From the NCBI GenBank assembly GCA_933822405.4, contig CAKOGP040000224.1:187023-251022 (forward strand): DNA of 64,000 bases, read 5' to 3'. The first letter of the stretch is position 1. The number at the start of each line of letters is the position of its first letter. The notes under the pieces were generated by a model. The model saw nothing but the letters and a program-made list of their open reading frames with translations. It did no database searches and was not told the DNA's origin. The stretch comes from Cylindrotheca closterium (lineage: Eukaryota > Bacillariophyta > Bacillariophyceae > Bacillariales > Bacillariaceae). Positions 19,276-28,628 of the stretch are shown here, piece by piece. A program made the position numbers and the translations under genes.

Positions 19276-19817
19276 TTTGAGGTTGTGTTTTTGTTTGGAT
19301 CTTTTGGATTTTGTGAGATGATGGGGCAGCTGAAATCAATCAACTCGTGTTTTTTTTTCGTTTGTTCAATATACCGGTAGCAGGAGTCACGTGGAAAATA
19401 GTCGCGTATCGAAGAACTCTCTGGATCAAATCGAAGCCAAATCACGACCCGCGAGTGAAATTGGTTGAGTAATGATGGTGGTCACTCCTCAAGGACTGCA
19501 ATGAAAATAAATCACATGATCCCCGATGAGACAAAATAGGGATCCCCATACCGGAGAGAAGAATATTGCAGCCTCAGAATGAATGAATAAAATTGAATCA
19601 AGCAATCAAAGCTAAAAGAAAATCCAGACAAATTCATCGTGATAATTGGCTTGGGACTGGTCGTGGCGTGGTCCAATTAGTCTTTTATTTGATTCAGTCG
19701 ACCACTGCCACGCATTCGAAAATGACACTTCATTCACATTAAAAATTTAAAAGAGAGACGACGTCAATCAACCAAAGAAGTGCTTCCAAAAGGACACCAT
19801 TCCTCTAACCCCCATCG
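19276..19817. promoter_or_regulatory. Divergent promoter region (SDR / patatin)
   Basis: Separates the minus-strand SDR and plus-strand patatin genes. Holds TACCGGTA at 19372 and CACGTG at 19389, an E-box-like palindrome. No coding signature. Confidence 0.35.
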
Positions 19818-20741
19818 ATGAAAGCATTTTCTTTGTCACCGGGAGGTTTGTTGCTTCCCTACCACTTGGGAGCTCTGCAATCATTGATGGAATCAGGTGC
19901 CTTGCAACCAACCAGCGACATTGTGGGTGGCAGCAGTGCTGGCTCCATTGCGGCCATGTCCTATGGTTGTGGTCTCAAACCAACTGATATCTTGGAAGCC
20001 ACCATCAAGGTATCTGATCAGTGTCACGATTTGAAACGAGCACGAGGGAACTTGTTACCATTGCTACGGCATGAAATGGAAACTCGAGTGGGCCCTGAGG
20101 AGTTTGACTTTTTGATGACATCGGCAGAAGAAGGAGGTGGGGGACGCCGAATTGGGATTGCCTACAAGGAAATCTTTCCTCAACGAAAGTCCTATTTACA
20201 ATGTGACTTTGAGAGTCGGCAAGATTTGTTCCAGAGCGTCTCGTATTCGTGCATGTTTCCTTTTTTCGCTACCAATTACCCCTGCATGATGGACTCGTCG
20301 TCCTTTCCTCCCCGTCTGATGGTGGATGGGTTCTTTTCAGTACCACGAGCGCGCTTTGGATGTCCTGACTTTGAACCTTATTTGGGCGATCCGAAGGGAC
20401 AAGAGCAAGAGGATGATGGTGGAACCGTGGTGAATGGCAAAGAAAATAATAAGAAACCTGATCGGACCATTGCGATATCAGTGTTTCCAAAGGACATGAT
20501 TGGAATGGAGGCTTTTAGTGACGACAATTGTATCAGTCCAAGCATTATAACAGAAGAAGACAGCAATCAGTTGTCGGTTACCGACATGTTCCGTATCGCC
20601 ACCCAAGCGTCATCTCGAGAAGAATTGACACAAGTCTACGAAATGGGTGCCCGAGATGCGGAAGCTTGGTGCCGACGAGAGGAACAAAGGAAAAGTCGAG
20701 TGGATCACACAGAAGCCACGATTAAGCTGGATTCAATATGA
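19818..20741 (+). CDS. Patatin-like phospholipase
   Basis: A 307-residue, single-exon protein. Patatin-like lipases hydrolyse glycerolipid acyl esters with a Ser-Asp dyad. The oxyanion-type glycine loop is SPGGLLLPYHLGAL (7-20), and the nucleophile elbow is VGGSSAGSIAA with Ser near residue 40 (G-S-S-A-G). The catalytic Asp sits in RLMVDGFFSVPR near 171, where DG(G/A) is expected. In between, YSCMFPFFATNYPC is a typical core segment. The C-terminus is charged (RREEQRKSRVDH). No signal peptide or membrane helix, so a cytosolic or peripheral-membrane enzyme is likely. The first ATG follows CCCCATCG; the protein begins directly with the first beta strand, so it may be short at the N-terminus relative to multi-domain relatives, but the catalytic core is complete. 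Confidence 0.9.
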   Translation: MKAFSLSPGGLLLPYHLGALQSLMESGALQPTSDIVGGSSAGSIAAMSYGCGLKPTDILEATIKVSDQCHDLKRARGNLLPLLRHEMETRVGPEEFDFLMTSAEEGGGGRRIGIAYKEIFPQRKSYLQCDFESRQDLFQSVSYSCMFPFFATNYPCMMDSSSFPPRLMVDGFFSVPRARFGCPDFEPYLGDPKGQEQEDDGGTVVNGKENNKKPDRTIAISVFPKDMIGMEAFSDDNCISPSIITEEDSNQLSVTDMFRIATQASSREELTQVYEMGARDAEAWCRREEQRKSRVDHTEATIKLDSI

Positions 20742-21200
20742 TGGCAAAAAGTGCAAAAACGACTTGTCCATTGGTTGTCAACTGCCCTGATTGTGCTGAT
20801 TTCAGACTACCCCTTCTGAAAGCAAGATGAAAGACTTCGCGTGACCCAAGTATTTTTAAACAACCAATACTTTCACCTCATGTATTTGCTCCAAGCATTA
20901 TTGTTGTTCAATCATGACGCCTCTGCAAACTTCTCCCTCGTTGCGTTTTCAGCGTTTTCATGCATTTGACAAATTCAAATGCATGCAGCTTCCTCCAAAC
21001 TACAGTTCTCAATTATAAATCGAATCTGCTATTTTAAATAAAAATGATATCCTAAGAAGTACAACTAGTCTAATGTAATGCGTTTAAAAGTCTTGTTCAA
21101 GCCACAAGAGATGATTGTCCTCATGCATCATGCATGGGGTCAAGCCACAAAAAGGATTGTCCTCACAATCCATATTCCATTCATGTATGGGCCAAACAAT
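20742..21200. other. Convergent 3' gap (patatin / carbonic anhydrase)
   Basis: Should hold both 3' untranslated regions. Near 21098-21165 the phrase CAAGCCACAA(G/A)A...GATTGTCCTCA occurs twice (about 21099-21123 and 21140-21164), a small direct repeat. Nothing else seen. Confidence 0.4.
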
Positions 21201-22428
21201 TTAGTTTCCGCGAAGAGCGCGGTTGTGCTGGTTGTTGGCGACGAATTTGCTGTCGACAAGTTCTCTGGATCCATGGGCGTAAAGATCGTCGCTCATGTCG
21301 TCACGTTGGGACTTCATGTCAGCGCACATCTTGTCGAAAGTAGAAGCAGAGATCATGTGGCACTTGCGGTCGACTTGCCAAGTGATGGGAGAGTAGGCGG
21401 AGCAGATCTCATTGTCGCGGCTGGTTCCGGTCGTGGATCCTGTGTACTTGGTGATTTCAGTTCCCATATCACCGTCAACAATCATTCCACGCATGAGGTC
21501 GGGGTAGAAGTAGTCTTCGTCGTTGACAATGGTGAAGACTTGGGCTTGGACACCGACTTGTTCAGGAAGACGAGAGAGGTCGCCAAGAATTCCAACACGG
21601 CAGAGGACACCATCGTAGAATGGGGTTTGATATTGGTTGATGGTTCCGCATGCACCGGCCGCAGAGTGAGGCCAGTGAACTTCGTAGGTCTCGCCAACTT
21701 CCATGCCGACACAATGCTGCCAGTCGTATTCGGTGGTGAACTTGGCGTCGTTTTCGTCGTAATGGCGGCAACGGAATCCGCCACGGACATCTTCATCTCC
21801 AGCAAGCTTGCGACGCATGTCTCCTGGTTGGGTGTGTGGTCCGGCACCCATCTCGTCGTATTCGCCGACGGAAAGGTGCTCGGTACCCAAGTGCCAGTGG
21901 ACGTTGACGGGGCACATGTCGTTTTGGAAGTAGGGAGTCTTGATTGGTTCATGGCCAACATTGAGTTCACCCTTGAATCCCATGGTCACATTGCCTCCAG
22001 CTTGAGGAAGAATTTTCTCCAATGCGTCGATCAAACAGTCAACATTGTCGATTTGAATCTTCTTGTCTTCACACTCGTTGACACCAGCACGAGGTTGGCG
22101 AGAAGTGAAGGTGTTTGGACCGATGGCTTCAGCTCCTCCGGTGTTGACAATGACAGTGGGAGCTGGGACAGTGATGGGTGCGACCCTTTCGCTAAGTTTC
22201 TCACCAAAGACGATGGCAGTGGCAAGAGAAGTGATGGTGACGACACCGCAGAAGACAATCATCGCCGTTTGGACGCTGGTACCGCCTCCTCCATCGGACT
22301 TGATTTCTGAAGCAAGAAGTGGTTGGCAACGTAAGTGAGCAATCGCGCGGGGTTATGTATCAGACACTAGAGGCTCGTGGGAGCAAAGTCTTACCAGTGA
22401 TGATGCTGTTTTCTGTAGTTCGGCACAT
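21201..22428 (-). CDS. Delta-class carbonic anhydrase, membrane anchored
   Basis: Two exons, 22428-22395 (11 codons plus one base) and 22306-21201, with an 88-bp intron (GTAAGA donor, TTCAG acceptor); 379 residues. Carbonic anhydrases interconvert CO2 and bicarbonate. The delta class, known from diatoms and other marine algae, has metal-binding His in CPVNVHWHLGTEH, here at about residues 148, 150 and 155. Other family blocks: GEYDEMGAGPH, GFRCRHYDEND, CVGMEVGETYEVHWPHSAAG, ITWQVDRKCHMISASTFD. Conserved Cys pairs are present. The N-terminus is not a cleaved signal peptide but a short cytosolic stretch and one hydrophobic helix (AMIVFCGVVTITSLATAIVF, about 26-45), so a type II membrane anchor with the catalytic domain outside the cytosol is likely. 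This would suit a role in the carbon-concentrating mechanism (inference). Confidence 0.93.
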
Positions 22429-23511
22429 GTTGAATACGATACGATTTTTTTCGTTTGAGATAAAATATGTGGAAAGGAAACGGAAGTTTTTGGATATGCT
22501 AAAATGTGAGGCCACGTATCTCTGATTCACCCTTGAAGCATATCAGCTACTTATCACGTGTTCAAAACGTACTTCTGAGGTGTGCAGCGAAAATGGCGAT
22601 TGTCCCATACTCCTACTCAGAGGTGGACCAGGAGGACGTCACCGCATCGGCTTTTGTAAACTCCCGTGGGTTGCCAATCGCCACTACTGCATTATCGGAG
22701 GAAAATAGAGCCCCAAAAAGGCTGGGCTTATGACCTTTTTAAAAAACATACGTGTCCTTCCTATCTATTTTTTTAACTCCGGTATCAGAAGAGCTCACGT
22801 CGAATCAATCTCTGGTAGAGTTTTATGACATCACTCTTTCCAGGAATAATTTCATCACTTCTCACGCACCGGGTACCGTACGCTTGGAAATTGGCGGTAG
22901 GAGAATGCGGCAAAGCTATCTCCTTTTCAGCTTTTGCAATCCATGCTTCGGCAAGTTTAACATACTGTACTGCAAAGAATGTGGCTGCTCAATCAGTGAG
23001 TAGGAAACTAGATGCTGTAGACATTCCTAAGTATTCTTGTTCCTAACGCTTGCTAACTGCTATTCAGCGCAGAGGATGTCATCCGATTGATTCATTGTTT
23101 TAAGTAGGTTGGTGTGCTGAGAAGAGAATCACGTGGAACAAAAGATGTCATCGCAGGCATCTGTTTCAGATCAGAAGTTTGAAGTTGATCGACCGCAGGT
23201 ACTGTACAGGTTTAGTTTCAGCACTTTGACTTACCAAACAATGGGAATGATGCAGTCTGGCTACCTACAAAAAGCTTAGGCCCACCCCTTCAATCGGTAA
23301 AACCTATTCTTCATGATGGAACAAATTATCCAGGCGTAGTCACCAGGAACACCCGCAACTCTGAACAGCTCGCGCACCTGCCAGTCAAAGCCGGCCAGCA
23401 CCAAGTTCTCAACAAAAAGGGGGAGCACGATTTTAAGGGGTGATACTTCTTCCTCGTAAAATAGAAGTGTTAAAATGGTCGAAAGCGCGTTAAACTGAAA
23501 AGCCCGTAAAA
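22429..23511. other. Gap upstream of the carbonic anhydrase gene
   Basis: Contains the promoter of the minus-strand carbonic anhydrase. A 46-codon plus-strand frame starting MAIVPYSYSEVDQEDV (ATG at 22593) reads plausibly but is too short to call. From about 23400 the sequence may already belong to the transposon's left end. Confidence 0.35.
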
Positions 23512-23660
23512 CCTTAAAGTGACGTCCCGAATCCTTAAAATGACTTCCCATTTGTTAAATGTTACTTCCAATTGTTATCTCCATATTTAAAGTGACTTCC
23601 AATTGTTATTTCCAGACTTAAAGTGACTTCCAATTGTTATTTCCAGACTTAATGTCACTT
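23512..23660. repeat. Left iterated 31-bp repeats of the transposon
   Basis: About five copies, degenerating outward, of TTAAAGTGACTTCCAATTGT plus TATTTCCAGAC; the two innermost copies (from about 23587) are exact. Likely transposase-binding sites by analogy with subterminal repeats of other DNA transposons. Confidence 0.7.
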
Positions 23661-23762
23661 CGCTATTTCACGACTCAATTCCCAGTTTCAAATCGAATTA
23701 TCTTGCAATCTTTCACCTTCGGCATTCTTGTCATCTTTGGGCACAATATCCCAACTTCAAGA

Positions 23763-24853
23763 ATGGCAGAGGTGTTGGAGGACCCCCAGCCAAGAAACAA
23801 TGATGACAATGCTGGTGTAGACGAATTGGACGAGGCACCAGTCAATCATGTGGTCACACCAGAGAGGATCCAGTATCTTGGATTGAAACTGGTGGGCTAC
23901 AAACGCAAACGTTTACAGAAGTCAACGGCACGGGTGAACTTTGAGCGTTTCAAGGGATTTTTTGGTTTATCTCCTGTAACTGCTGCCGAGATTTACCACG
24001 ACATGCAAACAACGGATATTGAAGAAGCCAAAGTAGAGGGCAGTCGAATTGATTTGAGGAATCTCTTGATTGCACTTCATTACTTGTTGAAGTATCCAAC
24101 AGAAAGGTACGTACGTGGTGGCAATAGCTTTTTGCAGCGCCCCGTGTTACTGATTGAACTTATTGTCTCGTCACTAGGGACATGGAAGCTCGATTTGGCT
24201 TCAGCATGTACTGGTCAAGAAATTTGGCTTGGGAGTCGATCGAGAGACTTCGAGCCTTGAAACACGAGAAGATCAAGTGGGAGGAGGACTTGTGCACAGA
24301 TGATATCTGGGTCCTGACGGTAGACGGCATTCACTGCTGGATACAGGAGCCAAAACATCCTGTCTGGAGTCAAAACAGGCGCTACTACAGCCACAAATAT
24401 CACAAAGCTGGGTTGATGTATGAGCTTGGGATATGCCTGAGCACAGGTCGTTTGTTGTGGATGCGAGGACCCTACCCTGCAGGGACGTCTGACATTACGG
24501 TAGCCCGAACAGGAGGACTTGTCGAGGAACTCCGTCGTCGTGGACAAAAAGCAATTGGAGATCGAGGTTACAATGGGGAACAAAAACAAATTAGCACACC
24601 GAATGCTCATGACAACAAGGGGGTGTCGCTATTCAAAAGACGAGCTCTCATGCGTCAAGAGAATTTCAATGGAATGATCAAGCGATTCAATGTGACGAGT
24701 CATTGCTTTCGTCACAGTGAAGAACGCTTTGAGCTTGCGTTTGAAGCTGTTTGCGTTATTTGTCAATACAAAGTGGAGAACGAAACCCCACTCTACGACG
24801 TCTTGATTCAACAAGTGAAAGACCAATTTGAAACGAATTCTGTCACTAGCTAA
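23763..24853 (+). CDS. Harbinger-type DDE transposase/nuclease
   Basis: Two exons, 23763-24106 and 24178-24853, around a 71-bp intron (GTACGT donor, CACTAG acceptor), giving 339 residues. The first exon carries NFERFKGFFGLSPVTAAEIY, a helical DNA-binding-like segment, and LLIALHYLLKYPTERD across the splice. The second has WVLTVDGIHCWIQEP with the first catalytic Asp, then SHKYHKAGLMYELGICLSTG, the second-Asp region GPYPAGTSDITVAR, and AIGDRGYNG. RQENFNGMIKRFNVTSHCFR near the C-terminus would supply the Glu. The pattern matches the DDE superfamily endonuclease of PIF/Harbinger elements, which cut and rejoin DNA during transposition. ATG 23763 is chosen because the frame upstream runs into the iterated repeats. 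No stop or frameshift is seen, so the enzyme may be functional. Confidence 0.85.
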
Positions 24854-25090
24854 TAAGTCAACTAACTATTTTAAAAGTATTATATTAAATAATACCACGA
24901 ATCGAGTGCTAAAGTATTACCGAAATTCTATTGCTCCTCTAATGTGACTCATCTGCTAGAAGCTCGGTTTATGCTCAAACAATATGTCATCAACTTGAAA
25001 CTATTAAAATAGGATTTGAGTTTATTTTTTGTTCGGGAGAGTTTTTTTTATAAAAATGTAGCATTTTCAGCCTCAGCCGATTAAAAGGAG

Positions 25091-25226
25091 TGTCGCCTTA
25101 AAGTGATGTCCAATTGTGACGTCGCGCCTTAAAGTGATGTCCAATTGTGACGTCGCGCCTTAAAGTGATGTCCTATTGTGACGTCGCTCACTAAAGTGAT
25201 GTCGATAATTGTTAAAGTGTGTCGCC
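25091..25226. repeat. Right iterated 31-bp repeats of the transposon
   Basis: Four copies of TTAAAGTGATGTCCAATTGT plus GACGTCGCGCC, the first three nearly exact and the last shortened. Same period, orientation and core as the left block. Confidence 0.7.
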
Positions 25227-25991
25227 GAACACAAAAGTTTCTCCGATTTTTATTTGTGAAAAAGGATTTGTCGTGTTTGATAAAATACGTTACCGCGAGA
25301 AGAGTGATATTCTCCCATCAAATAAAAGGGGGATTGCGGATGACGGGAGAACGCGGGCAAGTTGGTGCTGAGATGGCTGGCGCGCGAGCTCACAACAGTT
25401 GCGGGTGTTCCAGTTCCAGGACGACCATCCTTACTGTACTAAAATACTGTACCTCCCGAATCTACATGGTCATTTCAATCGCGTCTCAACGATGTCATAT
25501 CCGCTCGAGAAGTCTGATGCCGAGATGCCTTGGAGCGTGTCGCTTGCGAGCGTGCCAAGAGTACACGTACAATACCATAGATATGGAGCATGCCGCCAAC
25601 TGCTGCATATTTGATGGATCGTCCAACAGAAAAAGATCGGTGGCGAAGGCCGACGGGCGCGTTTTGCTCCGTTAGACGTTATATCGTAATGCAGAATCAA
25701 TCATTGAGGACGACGATGTGTGCGACCTTGAAGGCAATCCAACATTCCAACTGAAGTCGAATAAATAACCTACACTAGTTCCATTATTCGAAGAATTACA
25801 GTGGGCTCAAGAGGCATCTCTCGTTCTACAGCCGTTGAAAGCAAAAAGGAGGTCTCCGTAGACGGTTTCAAAGTTCCTGAAACTTTCAGTAGACCTCAGG
25901 AGAAGTTTGTTGCGCGCAGCTGACGGCTTGTCAAAAGCTTTAGCGGTGACATTTAATTGGATTGTCCATACAAATTGAAACATCCTTAAAA
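25227..25991. other. Gap between transposon and disordered-protein gene
   Basis: No gene seen. A 165-codon plus-strand frame at 25178-25675 overlaps the repeats, lacks family resemblance and has unusual composition; I take it as chance. Confidence 0.35.
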
Positions 25992-28250
25992 ATGGAGATG
26001 ATGCAGGCTAGACGAACGAGAAGTTCCCTGCATGAGGAAGCTAAGGATGACGATGCATTGGTAGAAATGAACATTCCTGGACTGTGCAATGGCGAAGAAG
26101 ATGACGAACACTTGGACAGTTCTCAATATAGAGCTGCGGTGGATGCTCTCTCGAGACAAGACTTGCGCACTGAACTCCTGAAGCAAGTCCGCGAACAACC
26201 TTGGTTTTCACAGCGATCGTTGGCCTACCAAAATCACAAACCCACTACTAGTCGGCGGGGGAGTATGAATGAGGAAAGCTTTAGCTATGCCAAGGCGCTA
26301 GTAGAATCGGATGCGGAATTGGAAAGGATTTCACAAGAAATTTCAACGCAGCTTCACCTGACGGAGATGATGGAGGTAGCAGCTCGTGCACAGAAAGCTG
26401 CGGATGAAGGATGTGAAACCTTTTCGGCCAGGCTTTCCTCCTTTGTGCCGGAACCAGTTTCGTTGGAAACAAGGGACGCAGAAGGACAATCCGATGCTGA
26501 ACCCGTGGAACACAAGAATGGACCCTTGGTGACAACGCCCGCAGGTCGAGAATCCAATCCGACAAGTCCGCCATTTCGGCATATCGCAGAGGTGATTCCC
26601 AGTTTTGAAACAGTCAATAACCACATGCGGACACATCTTTATCGCAAAAAGGTGGCCAAGGAAACACTCGTCTTCAAGGAAGTTGAGGACGGAGCAAAGA
26701 GCGAACAAAATTTCAATTTATCTCCACGAAGTCAAGGAACGGAGATCACGGCTGACTTTTTCAAGAATCTGTCTGGATATTTTGGAAAAAGAGTTCGGTC
26801 GGAAGACGAGGACGAAAAGGATGCCTCAGCAGCAAAAGAGACTGGATTGGCTGAATATAGCAACGGAACCTTGGAGGATCATATTCCATTGGATATGTTA
26901 ACCTCCTCTATACCAGCCGTGGGCTCCTTGGCATCCTTAAATTCCCTGACTTTGAAACCATTCAGCACAATTCCTACCATTGCGAAGGAAGAAGACGGGG
27001 CTGCTAGTTGTTCTGCTCCTCCAACTCAATCTACGTCCAAGGGTCAAGCGGATGATTCCAAGAATGCTGTGAAGGAAACATTGGAAATTCTGAATTCCGT
27101 GTCCGACTCCACAGGTCCAACGGAAACGGATCAAGGTAGTGACAATGACGGTAGCAGCTTCTCTTGCCCATCTTCTCCTTCACAAGGATTTGGAGATCTA
27201 GCACCACTACCATTGGAAATCACGGAAGCAGTCCAAATGCAACAAGGTGAGACGAGTCCAAAGCAGCATGATTTCAACACACCCAAACGACTACGGATAT
27301 TGAGACAAGCTGATGGAGGAGAACCTACTGTTGCTACCCCGGATCATTCGCGATATAACTTTAGCCCAGGCTCCATTGTCGCCTCTTCTGTGGGTGCTCC
27401 TTCCGCAGTTCTGGATCCATTGGAAGAATATGAGAATACCTTTTTGAATGAACAAACGAGGCTCTTGGAGATCCCTCGGATTGGTGAAAAGCCTCAACAA
27501 ACGGGTGACTTGACTACAAGCCCCGCAATTCACGATGCAGTGGAGAAGGCCAAACGAACTCGAAGGATACGAATGCTTCGACGACGATTGGATGACGAGG
27601 ATAACTTCTCGTCAGAGACTCGGGAAGGCGGTGGTGTAGGCACAGATGAAGAAACAAAGAGTGGACATTACCATTTGGATAGTTTCCCAATGAATGGTCA
27701 TCAGAACAATGGTATTGCAACTCAAGGCTCCAATCTTTCACCGCGACCGCAGCCTGACGAAGCTTTAGAAGAGAGACCTCTGGAAGAACCAATTTTGGGC
27801 ACAACATCACTCTGCAGCCCCACGCAGCCCAGCCTAATGGAGACGGCTTCTGTTGTTGGCATACCCCTGATTGCGCCATCTCCATCCTGTTGTGCAGATG
27901 ACAAACAGTACTTCAAGGAAAAGAAGAATGATGAATACATGAACAACTATTTTTACCTTTCCCGCCGTGGAGGCTCCGAACGTCGAGATCTCCAAGGCCG
28001 AAACTATCGTCGTTTTATCTGTGCCGAAACAATTGATAAAACCGGAATCCTTTGCCAAGATGTTGGAGCAACCTGCAACGACTTGGATCACTTGTTCCTT
28101 GGGTCCAACGAAGAAGGAACAGAAAAGGTTGCCAGCTCTACCCAATCGGCGAGCTCGCAAGCCTCAGGGTGGTTCAGTCAAATTGGACTGGGCTTCCTAT
28201 ACGGCAGTACAGAGAAGAAGAGAATAGGCGACGCTACATCGCGAGAATAA
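25992..28250 (+). CDS. Large disordered hypothetical protein
   Basis: A single open frame of 752 residues from the ATG in TTAAAAATGGAGATG. The composition is acidic and Ser/Thr/Pro-rich with many short charged runs, typical of intrinsically disordered regulatory proteins. Short ordered-looking parts are WFSQRSLAYQNHKPTT, a helical stretch YAKALVESDAELERISQEIS running on to MMEVAARAQKAADEG, ITADFFKNLSGYFGKRVRSE, and a conserved-looking C-terminus RRFICAETIDKTGILCQDVG and SGWFSQIGLGFLYG. No catalytic domain, signal peptide or membrane segment is visible. The helical stretch is faintly like the second half of the VMDEQ-family core, but without the diagnostic residues. I do not recognise the protein. 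Confidence 0.7.
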   Translation: MEMMQARRTRSSLHEEAKDDDALVEMNIPGLCNGEEDDEHLDSSQYRAAVDALSRQDLRTELLKQVREQPWFSQRSLAYQNHKPTTSRRGSMNEESFSYAKALVESDAELERISQEISTQLHLTEMMEVAARAQKAADEGCETFSARLSSFVPEPVSLETRDAEGQSDAEPVEHKNGPLVTTPAGRESNPTSPPFRHIAEVIPSFETVNNHMRTHLYRKKVAKETLVFKEVEDGAKSEQNFNLSPRSQGTEITADFFKNLSGYFGKRVRSEDEDEKDASAAKETGLAEYSNGTLEDHIPLDMLTSSIPAVGSLASLNSLTLKPFSTIPTIAKEEDGAASCSAPPTQSTSKGQADDSKNAVKETLEILNSVSDSTGPTETDQGSDNDGSSFSCPSSPSQGFGDLAPLPLEITEAVQMQQGETSPKQHDFNTPKRLRILRQADGGEPTVATPDHSRYNFSPGSIVASSVGAPSAVLDPLEEYENTFLNEQTRLLEIPRIGEKPQQTGDLTTSPAIHDAVEKAKRTRRIRMLRRRLDDEDNFSSETREGGGVGTDEETKSGHYHLDSFPMNGHQNNGIATQGSNLSPRPQPDEALEERPLEEPILGTTSLCSPTQPSLMETASVVGIPLIAPSPSCCADDKQYFKEKKNDEYMNNYFYLSRRGGSERRDLQGRNYRRFICAETIDKTGILCQDVGATCNDLDHLFLGSNEEGTEKVASSTQSASSQASGWFSQIGLGFLYGSTEKKRIGDATSRE

Positions 28251-28628
28251 GGACGATATAATGCTAGACTTGGAAATTTTGCAATGAGCTGCAGTACTGT
28301 TCCAGCCAACCAATCGACGAGACTATGAATCCGTTATTGAAAAAGAGAGAAACAGAAGGTTGTTGCTCGTACGGACAGATGGATATCACATTGTATATGA
28401 AAAAAGTGTAGACTATAGTGAACGCTTACTTAATCTATCCTAAATTGACTGAATAGATCCTCAAACAACAGTATGATTGTGGAACGGAGCTAATAATTGG
28501 TCAAAGACAGTACAGTACGAGTACGACGAAGGTCGATAATGTGTTTGGTCCGTCCTTCGACTGTCCATTCAATTTTCATGTTATATTTTCAATTTATTAT
28601 TATTTTCCATCAGTATCAACACAACGCC
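28251..28628. other. Gap before the URI-like gene
   Basis: Intergenic; the 5' leader of the next gene ends CAACACAACGCCATGAGTG. Nothing else seen. Confidence 0.35.

Larger units (their letters stand above)
23512..25226 (+). mobile_element. PIF/Harbinger-like DNA transposon
   Basis: A transposase gene (23763-24853) bracketed by two blocks of iterated 31-bp repeats, at 23512-23660 and 25091-25226. Both blocks share the phrase TTAAAGTGA..TCCAATTGT in the same orientation and with the same 31-base period, which ties them to one element. I could not find convincing terminal inverted repeats or a target duplication, so the outer limits are uncertain and the stated span is the minimum. The transposase frame is intact, so the copy may be young. 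Confidence 0.65.

Noticed and set aside
21078..22310. A 410-codon plus-strand frame opposite the carbonic anhydrase
   Set aside because: Antisense to a well supported delta carbonic anhydrase; no domain of its own.
22593..22733. A 46-codon plus-strand gene starting MAIVPYSYSEVDQ
   Set aside because: Reads plausibly but is too short, with no homologue in the window and no splice partner that I could support.
23400..25330. Terminal inverted repeats for the Harbinger-like element
   Set aside because: Only weak, gapped complementarity between the outer flanks was found by eye; not enough to define ends.
25178..25675. A 165-codon plus-strand frame after the transposon
   Set aside because: Begins inside the iterated repeats and has no recognisable content.
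26280..26420. Helical stretch of the 752-residue protein as an eleventh VMDEQ-family member
   Set aside because: Only a loose match to the second half of the core; no VMDEQ..QW, RGLE or WY residues.
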